NCBI GenBank assembly: GCA_021495925.1
Contig: JAKEKT010000008.1
Coordinates: 1-64,000 of the forward strand
Source: Diplodia intermedia
Taxonomy: Eukaryota; Ascomycota; Dothideomycetes; Botryosphaeriales; Botryosphaeriaceae
Direction of reading: 5' to 3'
DNA length: 64,000 nucleotides
Shown: piece after piece, positions 55,646 to 64,000 of the stretch
Position numbering within the stretch: position 1 is the first letter of the stretch
Layout: the number at the start of each line of letters is the position of its first letter
Translations under genes and position numbers: made by a program
The notes under the pieces: model-generated
Database searches by the model: none
Told to the model about the DNA's origin: nothing
Seen by the model: the letters and a program-made list of their open reading frames with translations, nothing else

Positions 55646-58600
55646 TAGCACCAGCGGACACGAGTTCGGCGCCCTCGGACGACTTTAACTGCCTTAGAGA
55701 TGATGTCACAGACACCCGGAAGGCAATTCCGCTGGACCAAAATGACGTTCCCAACGAGAGCAAACAGGCATCAAACATAGTTGAAACAGCAGCAGCTCCG
55801 CTCGTTTTTGTTGATCCCGTTGGTACAAGATGGACATTTCCGTATGATGCTTGCAAGACATGGAATGTAAGTTGCTCTCGGTTTTCGTTTCCGACTTGTC
55901 TCTGACTCGAGGTGCATACAGGACATGAAAGCGCTGATCAAGAGGGTATTCGTGGACATCTACATGCATCAGTGGTACATTGACCAGTTCGACGAGGCTA
56001 CCGGCTGTAACAACATAGTCGCAATCACGAGCCTGGAGCCTGAGAAGACGTGTATCCTGGTCGAGTCCTGGGAGCAGATGGTCCAGCCTGGATGGAAGAT
56101 CACAATCGAATTCCGGGGAAAAGAGGGCATCCTGGACGAGATCCTGGCGGATATCCGGAATAAAAAGGCCGACCAAAAAGAAAATGAGGAGGCTGGCGAG
56201 AAAGAGCCAGAGCCCGCACCAACAGCCGACTGCGACGTATCGTACGCTATCCACCTCTACCAGCAAGACGGCACATCTTACCCGGAGTATTTGCGAGCGG
56301 TGCCATGCGAGAAACCTCCGGACTACCATTTTCAGGAGGGATCGGGGAAGCAGACGTCAATCATCCACGAAGTTCGGAAACTATTCCTTGGCCAGGCGAA
56401 GAGGGACGGGCAATACGAGTACGACGGCCAGCTGAGCAATGGTGACGTCTTGGGTCGTTGCGTATTGCACATCCACTCTCCGATACTCCTCAACGCTTTG
56501 AAAGCCGTCATCCAATTTCAGAATGTCATAGAAGAGCCGGATGAGAAGTTTTCAAAAAGCTCGGAAGAGGTCAGCTCGCTTGACGAAGGTGTCTACGTGT
56601 ACCCCTTCCGAGACCTTTACCACCACAAGGACAAGCTCGAGGTGTACAAGAATAGTCCAAACGGCTGCAGAGCCCAACACTCGGAGGAGTACAGCGAGGA
56701 ATGCGGGCGTCACATCGATGTTCTCATCAATTACCTCTACGACCAACAGTCGATACGGCTGCGAGACGCAGAAGCCATGTGGAGCCGCCCCGTTCCCGCA
56801 ACCACTTTCAATTGGCTCTGGCTTTTGTTGAAGCCTGGATCGATGGTATATGTCCCAGAGCGAGGAGTCGTGAATGCCTACATCATCGAAACAGTCAGAG
56901 GTGGTCCTCGGGGCCAGGGCTCGAATGCTAGGGCGCAGCCTTATGTTGTGGGGATCTGGAACCTAGACTTCAACGGGAAGGTTTTAGGTCGTTCGCAAAA
57001 GATAATACAGCTTTCGGTCTTCGATGGTGAAAGAGAGATAAGGTCGCTGCGTCTCTACCCAGCACGATTCCACGAAGATAAGGAGGGTGAAAAGCCTCTT
57101 CAGCAGCGGCTCATAGAGCGTGGAAAGAGGTTCATCGAAGCGGTCAAAGCACCGACATTCCAGGAATACTCGGGATCAAGCCAGTTCCACGGCTCAAGGA
57201 CGGTGGGTTCACGGCATCTTGCAGGCTGCATGAAGGCAATCCCGCTTACTTCCTTAGTTTAACCACTCGAGAGTCATTGTCGATCAGACATCCCAGCCCT
57301 GGGAGGACGAAATAGGCCAGGAGCAAGCAAACGTGCACTGGCCGGGGCCAAGACAAGAGGGAGGAGAGCTGGGTTCGCTGACCAGGATTCCGGCGTGTCA
57401 GTGCGGACAATGCGAGTACGAGGCATCCAAAACATCGATATACCACAGCTTGGCGTTTGATGACTATGACGACATCGACCTTCACGCAACCAGCTCTCTT
57501 TCCGACGAACAGTATATGCTATGCTTCTCCCACGTATATGCATATGCTCTACAAGACCGGCTGTGGGGTAAGCCGATTCCTTGCACTTCTGCTATATCAG
57601 CACTAACGCGATGGCAGATCTGCTCGATGTGGAGGGCCTGAAGGCGCCCAGAATCGACAAGGATGTGATCAACACACTCGTCATGAGGCCGGAATCCAAC
57701 AAGGCCATGGTCAAGGCGATTTGCGAGACGTACGGCCAAAAGCAAGAGAGAGAAAACCTTTTCTTCGCCGACTTCATCCGTGGCAAGGGAGAGGGCCAGG
57801 TCATGCTTCTTCATGGTCCGCCGGGGACAGGAAAGACGCTTACAGCAGGTATGCTGCCGAATCCAACCGCCAGGGTCACTTTGGCTGAAGTGCGATGACA
57901 GAATCGATTGCGGAATACACCAAAAGACCGCTTCTCAGCATCACGGCTGCTGATCTTGGCCACGAGCCTGACCTGCTGGAGAAGAACTTGCTTCGCTTCT
58001 TTCGCAACGCGACTAAATGGGATGCCATTGTTCTGCTTGACGAAGCGGACGTCTTCCTCGAGAGGCGTTCGGCAAATGATCTTAGAAGGAACAGCATTGT
58101 CTCAGGTAATGTTTCCCCCCGTCTTTTGGAAACGGAGGTTAATGTTTGATAGTCTTCCTACGCGCTTTGGATTACTTTCAAGGAATTCTTTTCCTGACCA
58201 CCAACCGTGTTGGTTCATTTGATGAAGCCTTCATGTCTCGGATCCACTTGCAGATTGGCTACGCGCCGCTCGACGATTCCGCTCGGCTGCAAGTCTGGAA
58301 CAACAGCTTCAAGAAGCTGAGCGCAAACCACAAGCAAGGAGGAAGGGAGATCCAGTATTCATTCAGCGCAAAGGAATATGTCAAATCCTCCAAGACCCTG
58401 CACAGTCTCAGATGGAATGGACGAGAGATTCGGAACGGTAAGTACAGCGGGACCAAAACACCGTCCATAACTGAGGATGGCCACTAATGCATCGGGGTAG
58501 CTTTCCAAACCGCCGTCGCTCTCGCTTCGTTCGAAGCCAAACAAAGCGGCGAGCAGATTCCGACTGTTACGGAAGACCACATTAGTCAGGTGGTGGACAT

Positions 58601-58724
58601 GTCCTCTACCTTCAAGGACTACATGAAGTCGGCATTGCAAGCAAATGATGCTGACATAGCCTACCGTGATCGCTTGCGGAACGACAGGTTCAAGCTTGTT
58701 CCCATGTCAGATGGAACCGCTTGA
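55646..58724 (+). CDS. AAA ATPase with ubiquitin-like N-terminal domain
   Basis: Exons 55646-55866, 55922-57202, 57258-57567, 57618-57848, 57902-58105, 58153-58437 and 58501-58724 join cleanly (introns 47-63 nt) into about 919 residues; the first exon with the ATG is missing. The start reads 'PLVFVDPVGTRWTFPYDACKTW' (trimmed), the ubiquitin-like (ULD-type) domain common on fungal signalling proteins. A DUF7025-like region follows ('LNYLYDQQSIRL'-type 'FNWLWLLLKPGSMVYV'). The C-terminal AAA core has Walker A 'GPPGTGKT', Walker B 'AIVLLDEADVFLERR', sensor 'LFLTTNRV' and arginine-finger region 'FDEAFMSRIHL'. It should be an ATP-driven remodelling protein; the target is unknown. A DUF7708-like gene is divergent upstream. 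Confidence 0.85.
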
Positions 58725-58946
58725 ACATCTTGATGTGGGCTGGTTAGGTTATCAAGGCGCAGGGTATAGCTTTGTTGCACTACATATATAGTTGCTTTTC
58801 CCTGCAAGTAGCGCGTGCATCAGATGCGATCGAGAATTTACCGGTGAATCCTTTACTCAAGCCGGGTGAGCCTATAAGTTGGGCGTGTACCCCACCCTTG
58901 CATTTGCCCCGCACACACCACTTTCTCCGCCCGCGACGCCATCTCC

Positions 58947-59908
58947 ATGACCCTAGAAAGCAGGGCAAAAGCACAGTTCGATGGTCTCGTATCCATGGGA
59001 GAGTTACTATGGGCCGAGACCGCCCCTCAATATGTTTCTTCCGCACCGTTCAACGTGAGCCTCTCAATCTGAACACGTACCCTGAGCGAGGCTGATTACA
59101 TCGCCAAGTTTCAATTGCGAGTCGCAGAAAGCCTTAAAAAGAAGCCTATGAGTGCTTCCCAGAAAAAAGTGGACAATGCTTTTTCGGATGACAATCCCGA
59201 CTTCAGCCTGGGGCAAATCGGCCCAAAGCACAATTTGATTCTGAACAAGTTTTCTGTAGTGCGTCCACAATTTGTGCTGCCTACTATCGATTTCGAATCG
59301 CAAAATGAGCCGCTCAGCCTTGCAGACTTCCAGGCAGTATGGGAAGTGCTTTCAAGCCTCGAGAACGAGTACATTGCGATATTCAACTGCGGTGTGGAGG
59401 CTGGTGCATCTGTCGGCCATAAGCACCTGCAGATCATCCCATGTCCAGATTCAAAGGAGCACAAGCTTTTCCCTGACGAAAAGCTCTCAGAAGAAGGTAC
59501 GTGGCCTACGTTCCATGCTTTTAAGCGCGTTGGTGACTTAAGCCGCTCACAGGCATTGTCGATGTGCCCAAGGTCCCGTTCCAGCATGCGATCCAGAAGC
59601 TACCTGAAAGCGTTGCAAGTGGAGCACTCGCCGAAATTTATCAGCGCCTTCGAGACTTTTTGTCATTGTATCAAAGGGCTCCACACAACATGATCTTGAC
59701 CCACCGGTGGATGATGGTAGTTCCCCGAACGAAGGCTCGGATGGGTAAAATATCGGCAAATGCTGCGGCCATGATTGGCATTGTCTGGATGGCGTCCAAC
59801 GAGGAGCTCAAAGTATGGACAGAACAGGATCCCATGTTACATCTACAATGCTTTGGAGTGGCTCGCAGCGGCCTCGAGGATCATCGAAGCTACCCCTTGG
59901 GTAAATAG
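58947..59908 (+). CDS. Ap4A phosphorylase / ATP adenylyltransferase
   Basis: Exons 58947-59054, 59109-59496 and 59553-59908 (introns 54 and 56 nt) encode 283 residues. The enzyme class splits diadenosine tetraphosphate using phosphate, giving ATP and ADP. The diagnostic HIT-like loop 'GASVGHKHLQIIP' has His140-x-His142-x-Gln, where the first two His and the Gln belong to the catalytic triad region. 'FSVVRPQFVLPT' in the N-terminal half and 'NMILTHRWMMVVPRTK' in the C-terminal half match the Apa1/Apa2 fold. It is somewhat shorter than yeast Apa proteins (~320 residues), and the end 'LEDHRSYPLGK' could continue through a GTAAAT donor just before the stop, so the C-terminus is uncertain. It is probably cytosolic. 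Confidence 0.88.
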
Positions 59909-60081
59909 ATCATGTTGCTTGCAAAGACAGTCATGCCAGTTGATTTGCTTTGCTTCAAGCTTTGTGAACGGAAGGCTCATTATGAAAATACAAAACTAGT
60001 AAGAACACCTGACTTAAAATCCTGCTGGAAAGATGAACTAAGGATCTCGGGGGATAGGAGCTTGCTTCACCACACTACACT

Positions 60082-61726
60082 TTAGAATCTACCCAACAGT
60101 CTTTGCGTCGTGGTGCCGGCAGCCGCTCGTTTCTTTTTTTGTTCGCCGAAAGTGAGCCAGAGCCACCACGCGCCAATAACAAGCAGTGTCATCGGAAGTG
60201 TGATGGCGAGGTACAGCCACCATCGAGCGTGGTCCAGAGATGACATGCCAAAGACTGAAGATAGGAAGGTTCCAGGAAGAAAAAGCATAGTCAAAGCAGC
60301 AATGATCTTCATAGACTTCCCATCCGCTTCCGTTTCGCGAGCAATGGCCGTGCTGGTGGAGGCATCCTGCTGTGTAACAAGATTGAAAACCTTGAAAGAA
60401 TTAGAAACGTGAAATTTGAAAACAGATCTTGCTTACAAGGTTCATGGCAATGTCTTTGCGGGATTTGTAGCTGGCCAGCCACCGTAGCTGAGACTCGACT
60501 GACGTAGATAAGTACTTGATTGCGTCTGTCGTTTTCATCAAAGAATCTTCTTTGTCTTTCTCTTGTACACAGCCTGCGTAACGGTGGTGTGCTTCCGAAA
60601 TCCGCCGAAGGATCATGCCAGCCATATCAGCGCTAGCTGACATTGAGTCCGTATCTTGTGAGACGGTATGTAGCCGGATAGTAAGATCCTCGAGCTCATT
60701 CTTCTCCCTGCTACCTGTATTTTTCATACAGTACTGGTCAACTCGGTCCAACTGGTCATACAGTTTGTATCGCATGTCTGTGATGATGGCCTTAGCCTCC
60801 ACAAATGCCTCGTGAATGATGGTCAAATGCAGCATGAAAGGGTCAACGAAACCTCCCAGGGCCTTTGATTTAGCCCGTTTGTAGGTAAACATGTCATGTA
60901 GTCTTTCCTTGACAATCTCGTTGCGAGGCTGCTTCTCGCTGCAAACGACCAGGTACGTCGTTGATTGGGTGGAAGCATAGTGCGTCATGTAGACGGACCA
61001 TGGAATGTCCTTTTTGTGGATATTCCAACGAGGCTGCTGGCAGAAGAACTCTAGACCCAAGCTGCTTAGTAACTTTCAAACCACGATGGTATCTTTGACA
61101 CATACCAATACGATGGAGCGAGCCATCACTGTTGTGCGCAGCAAAATCGCCTGGTGCCCAGTAGTCCGGCTCACCCAACAGCAAACAAAGATACTGCGGT
61201 GAAATCTCAAATCTCTCGAGAAGGGAACGCGTCACTTTCGAGCTTAGCGAAAGTTGGCATCCGAAGCTCGTCCGTCTGACGTTCGCAATCGTGCAAAAGC
61301 TGTGACACGTTAATTCTTTGTATCCTGTAGTACGGGAGGGAATACTTGCATGACTTGGAATGTCGAGCTCTGCTCTGAAGGCGTGTTGGTCTGAAGAGGA
61401 TCAGTTCCCGTTGGTTTTCATTTTTCTTCCTGGGGAAGGTCACGAACCTTGAGATATTCCAAAGTGTTCGCATCATCAAGCTGGTGCTTCCATTCGGCCT
61501 TACCATCCTTTATCTGAAACACCTCGCACTTCGTGTTCTGCGAGAAGTTGTGTGCATTTGATAGAATACCTTGGTAGTAACGTGCGTCGTGAATCGAGGT
61601 CAAGAAAGCGGAGCAGCCGACTGGGTACTCTTCACATACATTGTTCCCACGGACGATTGGCTCATAAGTTCTTGCTCGTCTGATGCCACTTGCTTGGAGA
61701 GGTGTGCCGGAAGGTATTCCTGCCAT
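60082..61726 (-). CDS. CorA-like fungal membrane protein
   Basis: Exons 61726-61444, 61390-61106, 61050-60437 and 60390-60082 give 496 residues, with introns of 53, 55 and 46 nt. The first intron uses a weak GTGACC donor, chosen because it alone keeps the frame. The N-terminal part reads 'YPVGCSAFLTSIHDARYYQG' (trimmed), the middle 'SPQYLCLLLGEPDYWAPGDF' (trimmed) and 'IPWSVYMTHYASTQSTTYLV' (trimmed), then a long coiled helix. Two membrane spans near the C-terminus ('IIAALTMLFLPGTFLSSVFG' and 'WWLYLAITLPMTLLVIGAWW') have the CorA topology. The GMN signature of Mg2+ channels reads G-M-S here, as often in fungal CorA-like proteins, so magnesium transport should not be assumed. Confidence 0.8.
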
Positions 61727-62623
61727 TGTTGAAGGCTTGCTGCACTCGCATCAGACAATTCGCGGATTGCGTTGGTTTAAGAAGCTACCGTACATAGGCA
61801 CCCGACTGCACTTAATGACATGGCGTTTTAGCCTGCGTAAGTGTCTTAAGCATTCTATTTTAAGGTGCAATGGAGAATGTAAGCATGGAAGAGAAGCTGA
61901 AAATCAGCCTGATCACAGGCAGCGGCATCATCGAAGATCTATAGGCGCGCATCACCGCCCTCGAAGCCGTGGCGCACTCCGGAATCTACCCTGGGAATGT
62001 GCATACATAGAAGGCTGCTGACTTGCTTGGAGCTGAGAATGTAATGAGTATAGTGAGGGGGCCCTCATGTCACATGTCGAGAGAATCGCTTAGACCGGTT
62101 GTTCCCCTTTGTCCAAGAAGCCTCGTACTGCATGGTAGCCTTTGGAAAAAAAATTAATTGAAAATTCAAGAGGCTGCTACTTCAACTTCCAGAGACGACA
62201 AGAGCCGTCAAAGATTATGCAGGCATGAAGAGTCTGCCTCTAGCACTGCCACAGGACTTAGAGCACCCTTCAAAGATTGTGGCTTCCACCAATTTGTATA
62301 AACTGCAGCACTTTCCGAAAGAGGTACAACCTGCATATACAGCTGAGGATTCGGTATTAATACCCAACTCATCAGGCGTAGGTAGGTACTATTCTCTCAG
62401 CTGAGCTTCCGGGCGACATGTAGTTTTGTTGCCTAATTCTGTGCTGGCCTCCAATCGGTTGCAGTCAAATCAAGCCCACACAGATTGTGGGATTTAGTGC
62501 TGACCGCCCATGTTACACAAGAGAACAGGTTTGCGCTGACGAAGGGCTCCTTATCCCGAGGAAAAAGAAAAAAAGAATTGTCATCGTAGCATTGCATTTA
62601 TTGCTCTTGAGTAACGACGAAAC
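61727..62623. other. Intergenic, no gene recognised
   Basis: Contains the CorA-like gene's promoter and then AT-rich sequence with short frames. The plus-strand frame at 62487-62777 overlaps the minus-strand small frame and is the less protein-like of the two. Confidence 0.45.
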
Positions 62624-62791
62624 CTATCGTCCGATATTTGCCTCCACCGCCCCCCTAGGCACACCCATCGGAACCTCATTCCCCGCTTCCGACACCGATA
62701 TCTCCAAATACACTTCCGTGTTCAGAATCTCTACCGCATCCCTCCCCATCTGTTCCACATCCAAAACTGAATCATAGACGGTGGAACACAT
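62624..62791 (-). CDS. Possible 55-residue small protein
   Basis: A complete ATG-to-TAG minus-strand frame encodes 55 residues with a natural composition: 'VYDSVLDVEQMGRDAVEIL' and 'YLEISVSEAGNEVPMGVPRG' (trimmed). It is acidic, with no signal peptide or membrane span. It may be an independent small gene or the last exon of a decayed one. I do not recognise a family, and the overlapping plus-strand frame is an alternative. Confidence 0.25.
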   Translation of the reverse strand: MCSTVYDSVLDVEQMGRDAVEILNTEVYLEISVSEAGNEVPMGVPRGAVEANIGR

Positions 62792-62957
62792 TCAATACAT
62801 GTATACAGATGCTGACGCAACCTTTTTTTTTTTTTTAAAAGATTTGCAGCAGCGCCGGGCACAGTCCAAGTCTTTCCGTATCAGACCGCTATGAAAGAAA
62901 CGGAGCCCATGTGAAGGTTGTCTGTGCCACAACTCACAATCCCTTTACCAGTTCAAG

Positions 62958-63608
62958 CTAGTAAACTGTTTTGATGGCGGTACTCGTTGTTCCGCTTACA
63001 ATGCGGCGGGCCTCAAGTGCCGAGCTCGTAGTGGAAGGGTTGTTCGGGACGGTGCGTGCCTCGAGCCCAAGAGTAGAGGAAGGATTGCTGGGGACGGCGC
63101 GGGCTTCAAGTGCCGAAGTGGAAGTTGAGGTCGAGGTCGGAATGACAGGGTCGGCGCGTGCTTCGAGTGACAAGGTCGAAGTTGGGGCCGACAACGGGTT
63201 GTTCGGCGCGGTGCGGGCTTCGAGCTCCTGGGTGGTGGAGAAAAGGTTTTGCGGAACCGTGCGGGCTTCAAGCACGTGGGGTGTAGAGGAAGTCTTATGC
63301 GGAACCGTGCGGGCTTCAAGCACATGGTGTGTGGAGGAAGACTTGTGCGGAACCGTGCGGGCTTCAAGCACATGGGGTGTGGAGGAAGTCTTATGCGGAA
63401 CCGTGCGGGCTTCGAGCGCCTGGAGTGTGGAGGAAGGGTTGTGCGGAACCGTGCGGGCTTCAAGCGTTTGTGACGTGGAGAAAGTGTTTTGCGGGACGGT
63501 GCGAGCTTCGAGTTTCGAGGTCGTGCTGGAAGGGTCGTCGGGGACGATGGGGACCGCCACTGCATTGATGGCGAAAAGGAAGTAACAGAGGCTCTGGACA
63601 GCGTGCAT
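62958..63608 (-). CDS. Secreted protein of eleven LEAR-headed repeats
   Basis: A single exon from ATG 63608 encodes 216 residues. Residues 1-18 (MHAVQSLCYFLFAINAVA) form a signal peptide and a short acidic leader follows. From residue 33 to the end there are eleven units, each opening L-E-A-R. Units 1-6 and 10 are exactly 16 residues apart and fit LEAR-TVP-(H/Q/N)-(K/N)-x-x-S-T-x-x-x; units 7-9 vary in length (15-19), and the last reads LEARRIVSG. Two units (3 and 5) are identical. There are no cysteines after the signal peptide and the repeats are Ser/Thr/Pro-rich, so O-glycosylation or an extended chain is likely. The design resembles fungal kexin-processed repeat precursors, but the recurrent site has a single Arg rather than KR. 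Function unknown; opposite-strand frames are repeat shadows. Confidence 0.8.
   Translation of the reverse strand: MHAVQSLCYFLFAINAVAVPIVPDDPSSTTSKLEARTVPQNTFSTSQTLEARTVPHNPSSTLQALEARTVPHKTSSTPHVLEARTVPHKSSSTHHVLEARTVPHKTSSTPHVLEARTVPQNLFSTTQELEARTAPNNPLSAPTSTLSLEARADPVIPTSTSTSTSALEARAVPSNPSSTLGLEARTVPNNPSTTSSALEARRIVSGTTSTAIKTVY
63006..63512 (-). repeat. 48-bp coding tandem repeat array
   Basis: Plus-strand units share a GGAACCGTGCGGGCTTCAAG-like core; spacing is 48 bp in the central part (about 63250-63512) and irregular toward 63006. The most similar units are central, which suggests recent unequal exchange there. Confidence 0.85.
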
Positions 63609-64000
63609 GTTGAAAGTGTTGGTGAATTAGGAGTTGTTATTGAAAGCGTTGCTTGACGAAAAGAGGTAGAGGGCAATTGTGTTGATGGATGGGACGATTG
63701 AGTTTGTCGATGCTGGTGAGTTTTGCAGAAGATTTCTGCCACTTAAGTATTTCTAAGTGCTTCCTCCTTTTAGAGTCTCGTTGCTGAATGATAGCCGCGC
63801 AGAGCTGCACTGTCGCCTCAGTTGGCCATTATTTTGAGGACTCCAACACTGATCAACACGAAGGAATAATGGGGGCAGTTACACCTCAGCTGATGTTGTT
63901 ATGGCGCGATTCGGTATGATGGTAGATCGGCGGTTCTGCCTTGGAGGGCCTAAAACAATGTCGGGATGTCGACTTTCACTACTCGTGCTGGTAGGCGAGA
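63609..64000. other. Promoter side of repeat-protein gene
   Basis: Upstream region of the minus-strand repeat protein, running to the window edge; no further gene is recognised. Confidence 0.45.

Noticed and set aside
63006..63512. CRISPR-like array
   Set aside because: The repeats are in frame, diverge gradually and have no unique spacers. This is a eukaryotic coding repeat.
62971..63585. Plus-strand repeat protein (TVRASS-type units)
   Set aside because: It has no signal peptide and no good start. The opposite strand gives a signal peptide and coherent LEAR units, so this is its shadow.

Overview
The window looks like nuclear DNA of a filamentous ascomycete (Pezizomycotina). The genes carry short GT-AG introns (about 46-90 nt, with CTRAC/CTNA-like branch sites). 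There is a lone, dispersed 5S rRNA gene and an intron-containing tRNA-Arg. The families are typical of moulds: HET, NACHT/STAND, Zn2Cys6, DUF6594, DUF7708-like and CorA-like proteins. I rebuilt most multi-exon genes by matching splice sites to reading-frame phase; summed exon lengths divisible by three support the models. No gene was compared with a database, so family names rest on motif recognition.

Layout. 0-9 kb: a small secreted cysteine-rich protein, an ankyrin protein and a 1341-residue NACHT-TPR STAND protein. 9.4-20 kb: a 5S rRNA gene, a two-TM orphan protein, a Zn2Cys6 regulator in tandem with a cytochrome P450, and catalase-peroxidase KatG. 21-31 kb: a two-part F-box-like protein and a 2170-residue NACHT-ankyrin receptor. 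30.7-35 kb is a decayed zone holding two broken gene relics, a worn ~40-nt tandem repeat leading into tRNA-Arg(UCU), and a 56-nt duplication differing mainly by transitions. 35-43 kb: an orphan gene, a DUF6594 membrane protein and a HET-domain protein.

43-49 kb is a metabolic block: 4-hydroxyphenylpyruvate dioxygenase (HPPD) sits head to head with a TTC36 homologue, followed by a YwbE-domain protein and a cytochrome b2-type dehydrogenase. In mammals TTC36 is reported to stabilise HPPD, so the pairing suggests a conserved functional link. 49-62 kb: a large protein with an oxygenase-like N-terminus that seems to lack its iron ligands, a DUF7708-like protein divergent from a ubiquitin-like/AAA ATPase, an Ap4A phosphorylase-type enzyme and a CorA-like membrane protein. 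63 kb: a secreted protein built of eleven LEAR-headed repeats, the best candidate here for an undescribed peptide precursor.

Two themes cut across the window. It is rich in self/non-self recognition architectures (NACHT-TPR, NACHT-ANK, HET, DUF7708-like, AAA). Several GC-rich genes switch abruptly from C-rich to G-rich on the coding strand partway through, a compositional signal that the protein families do not explain.
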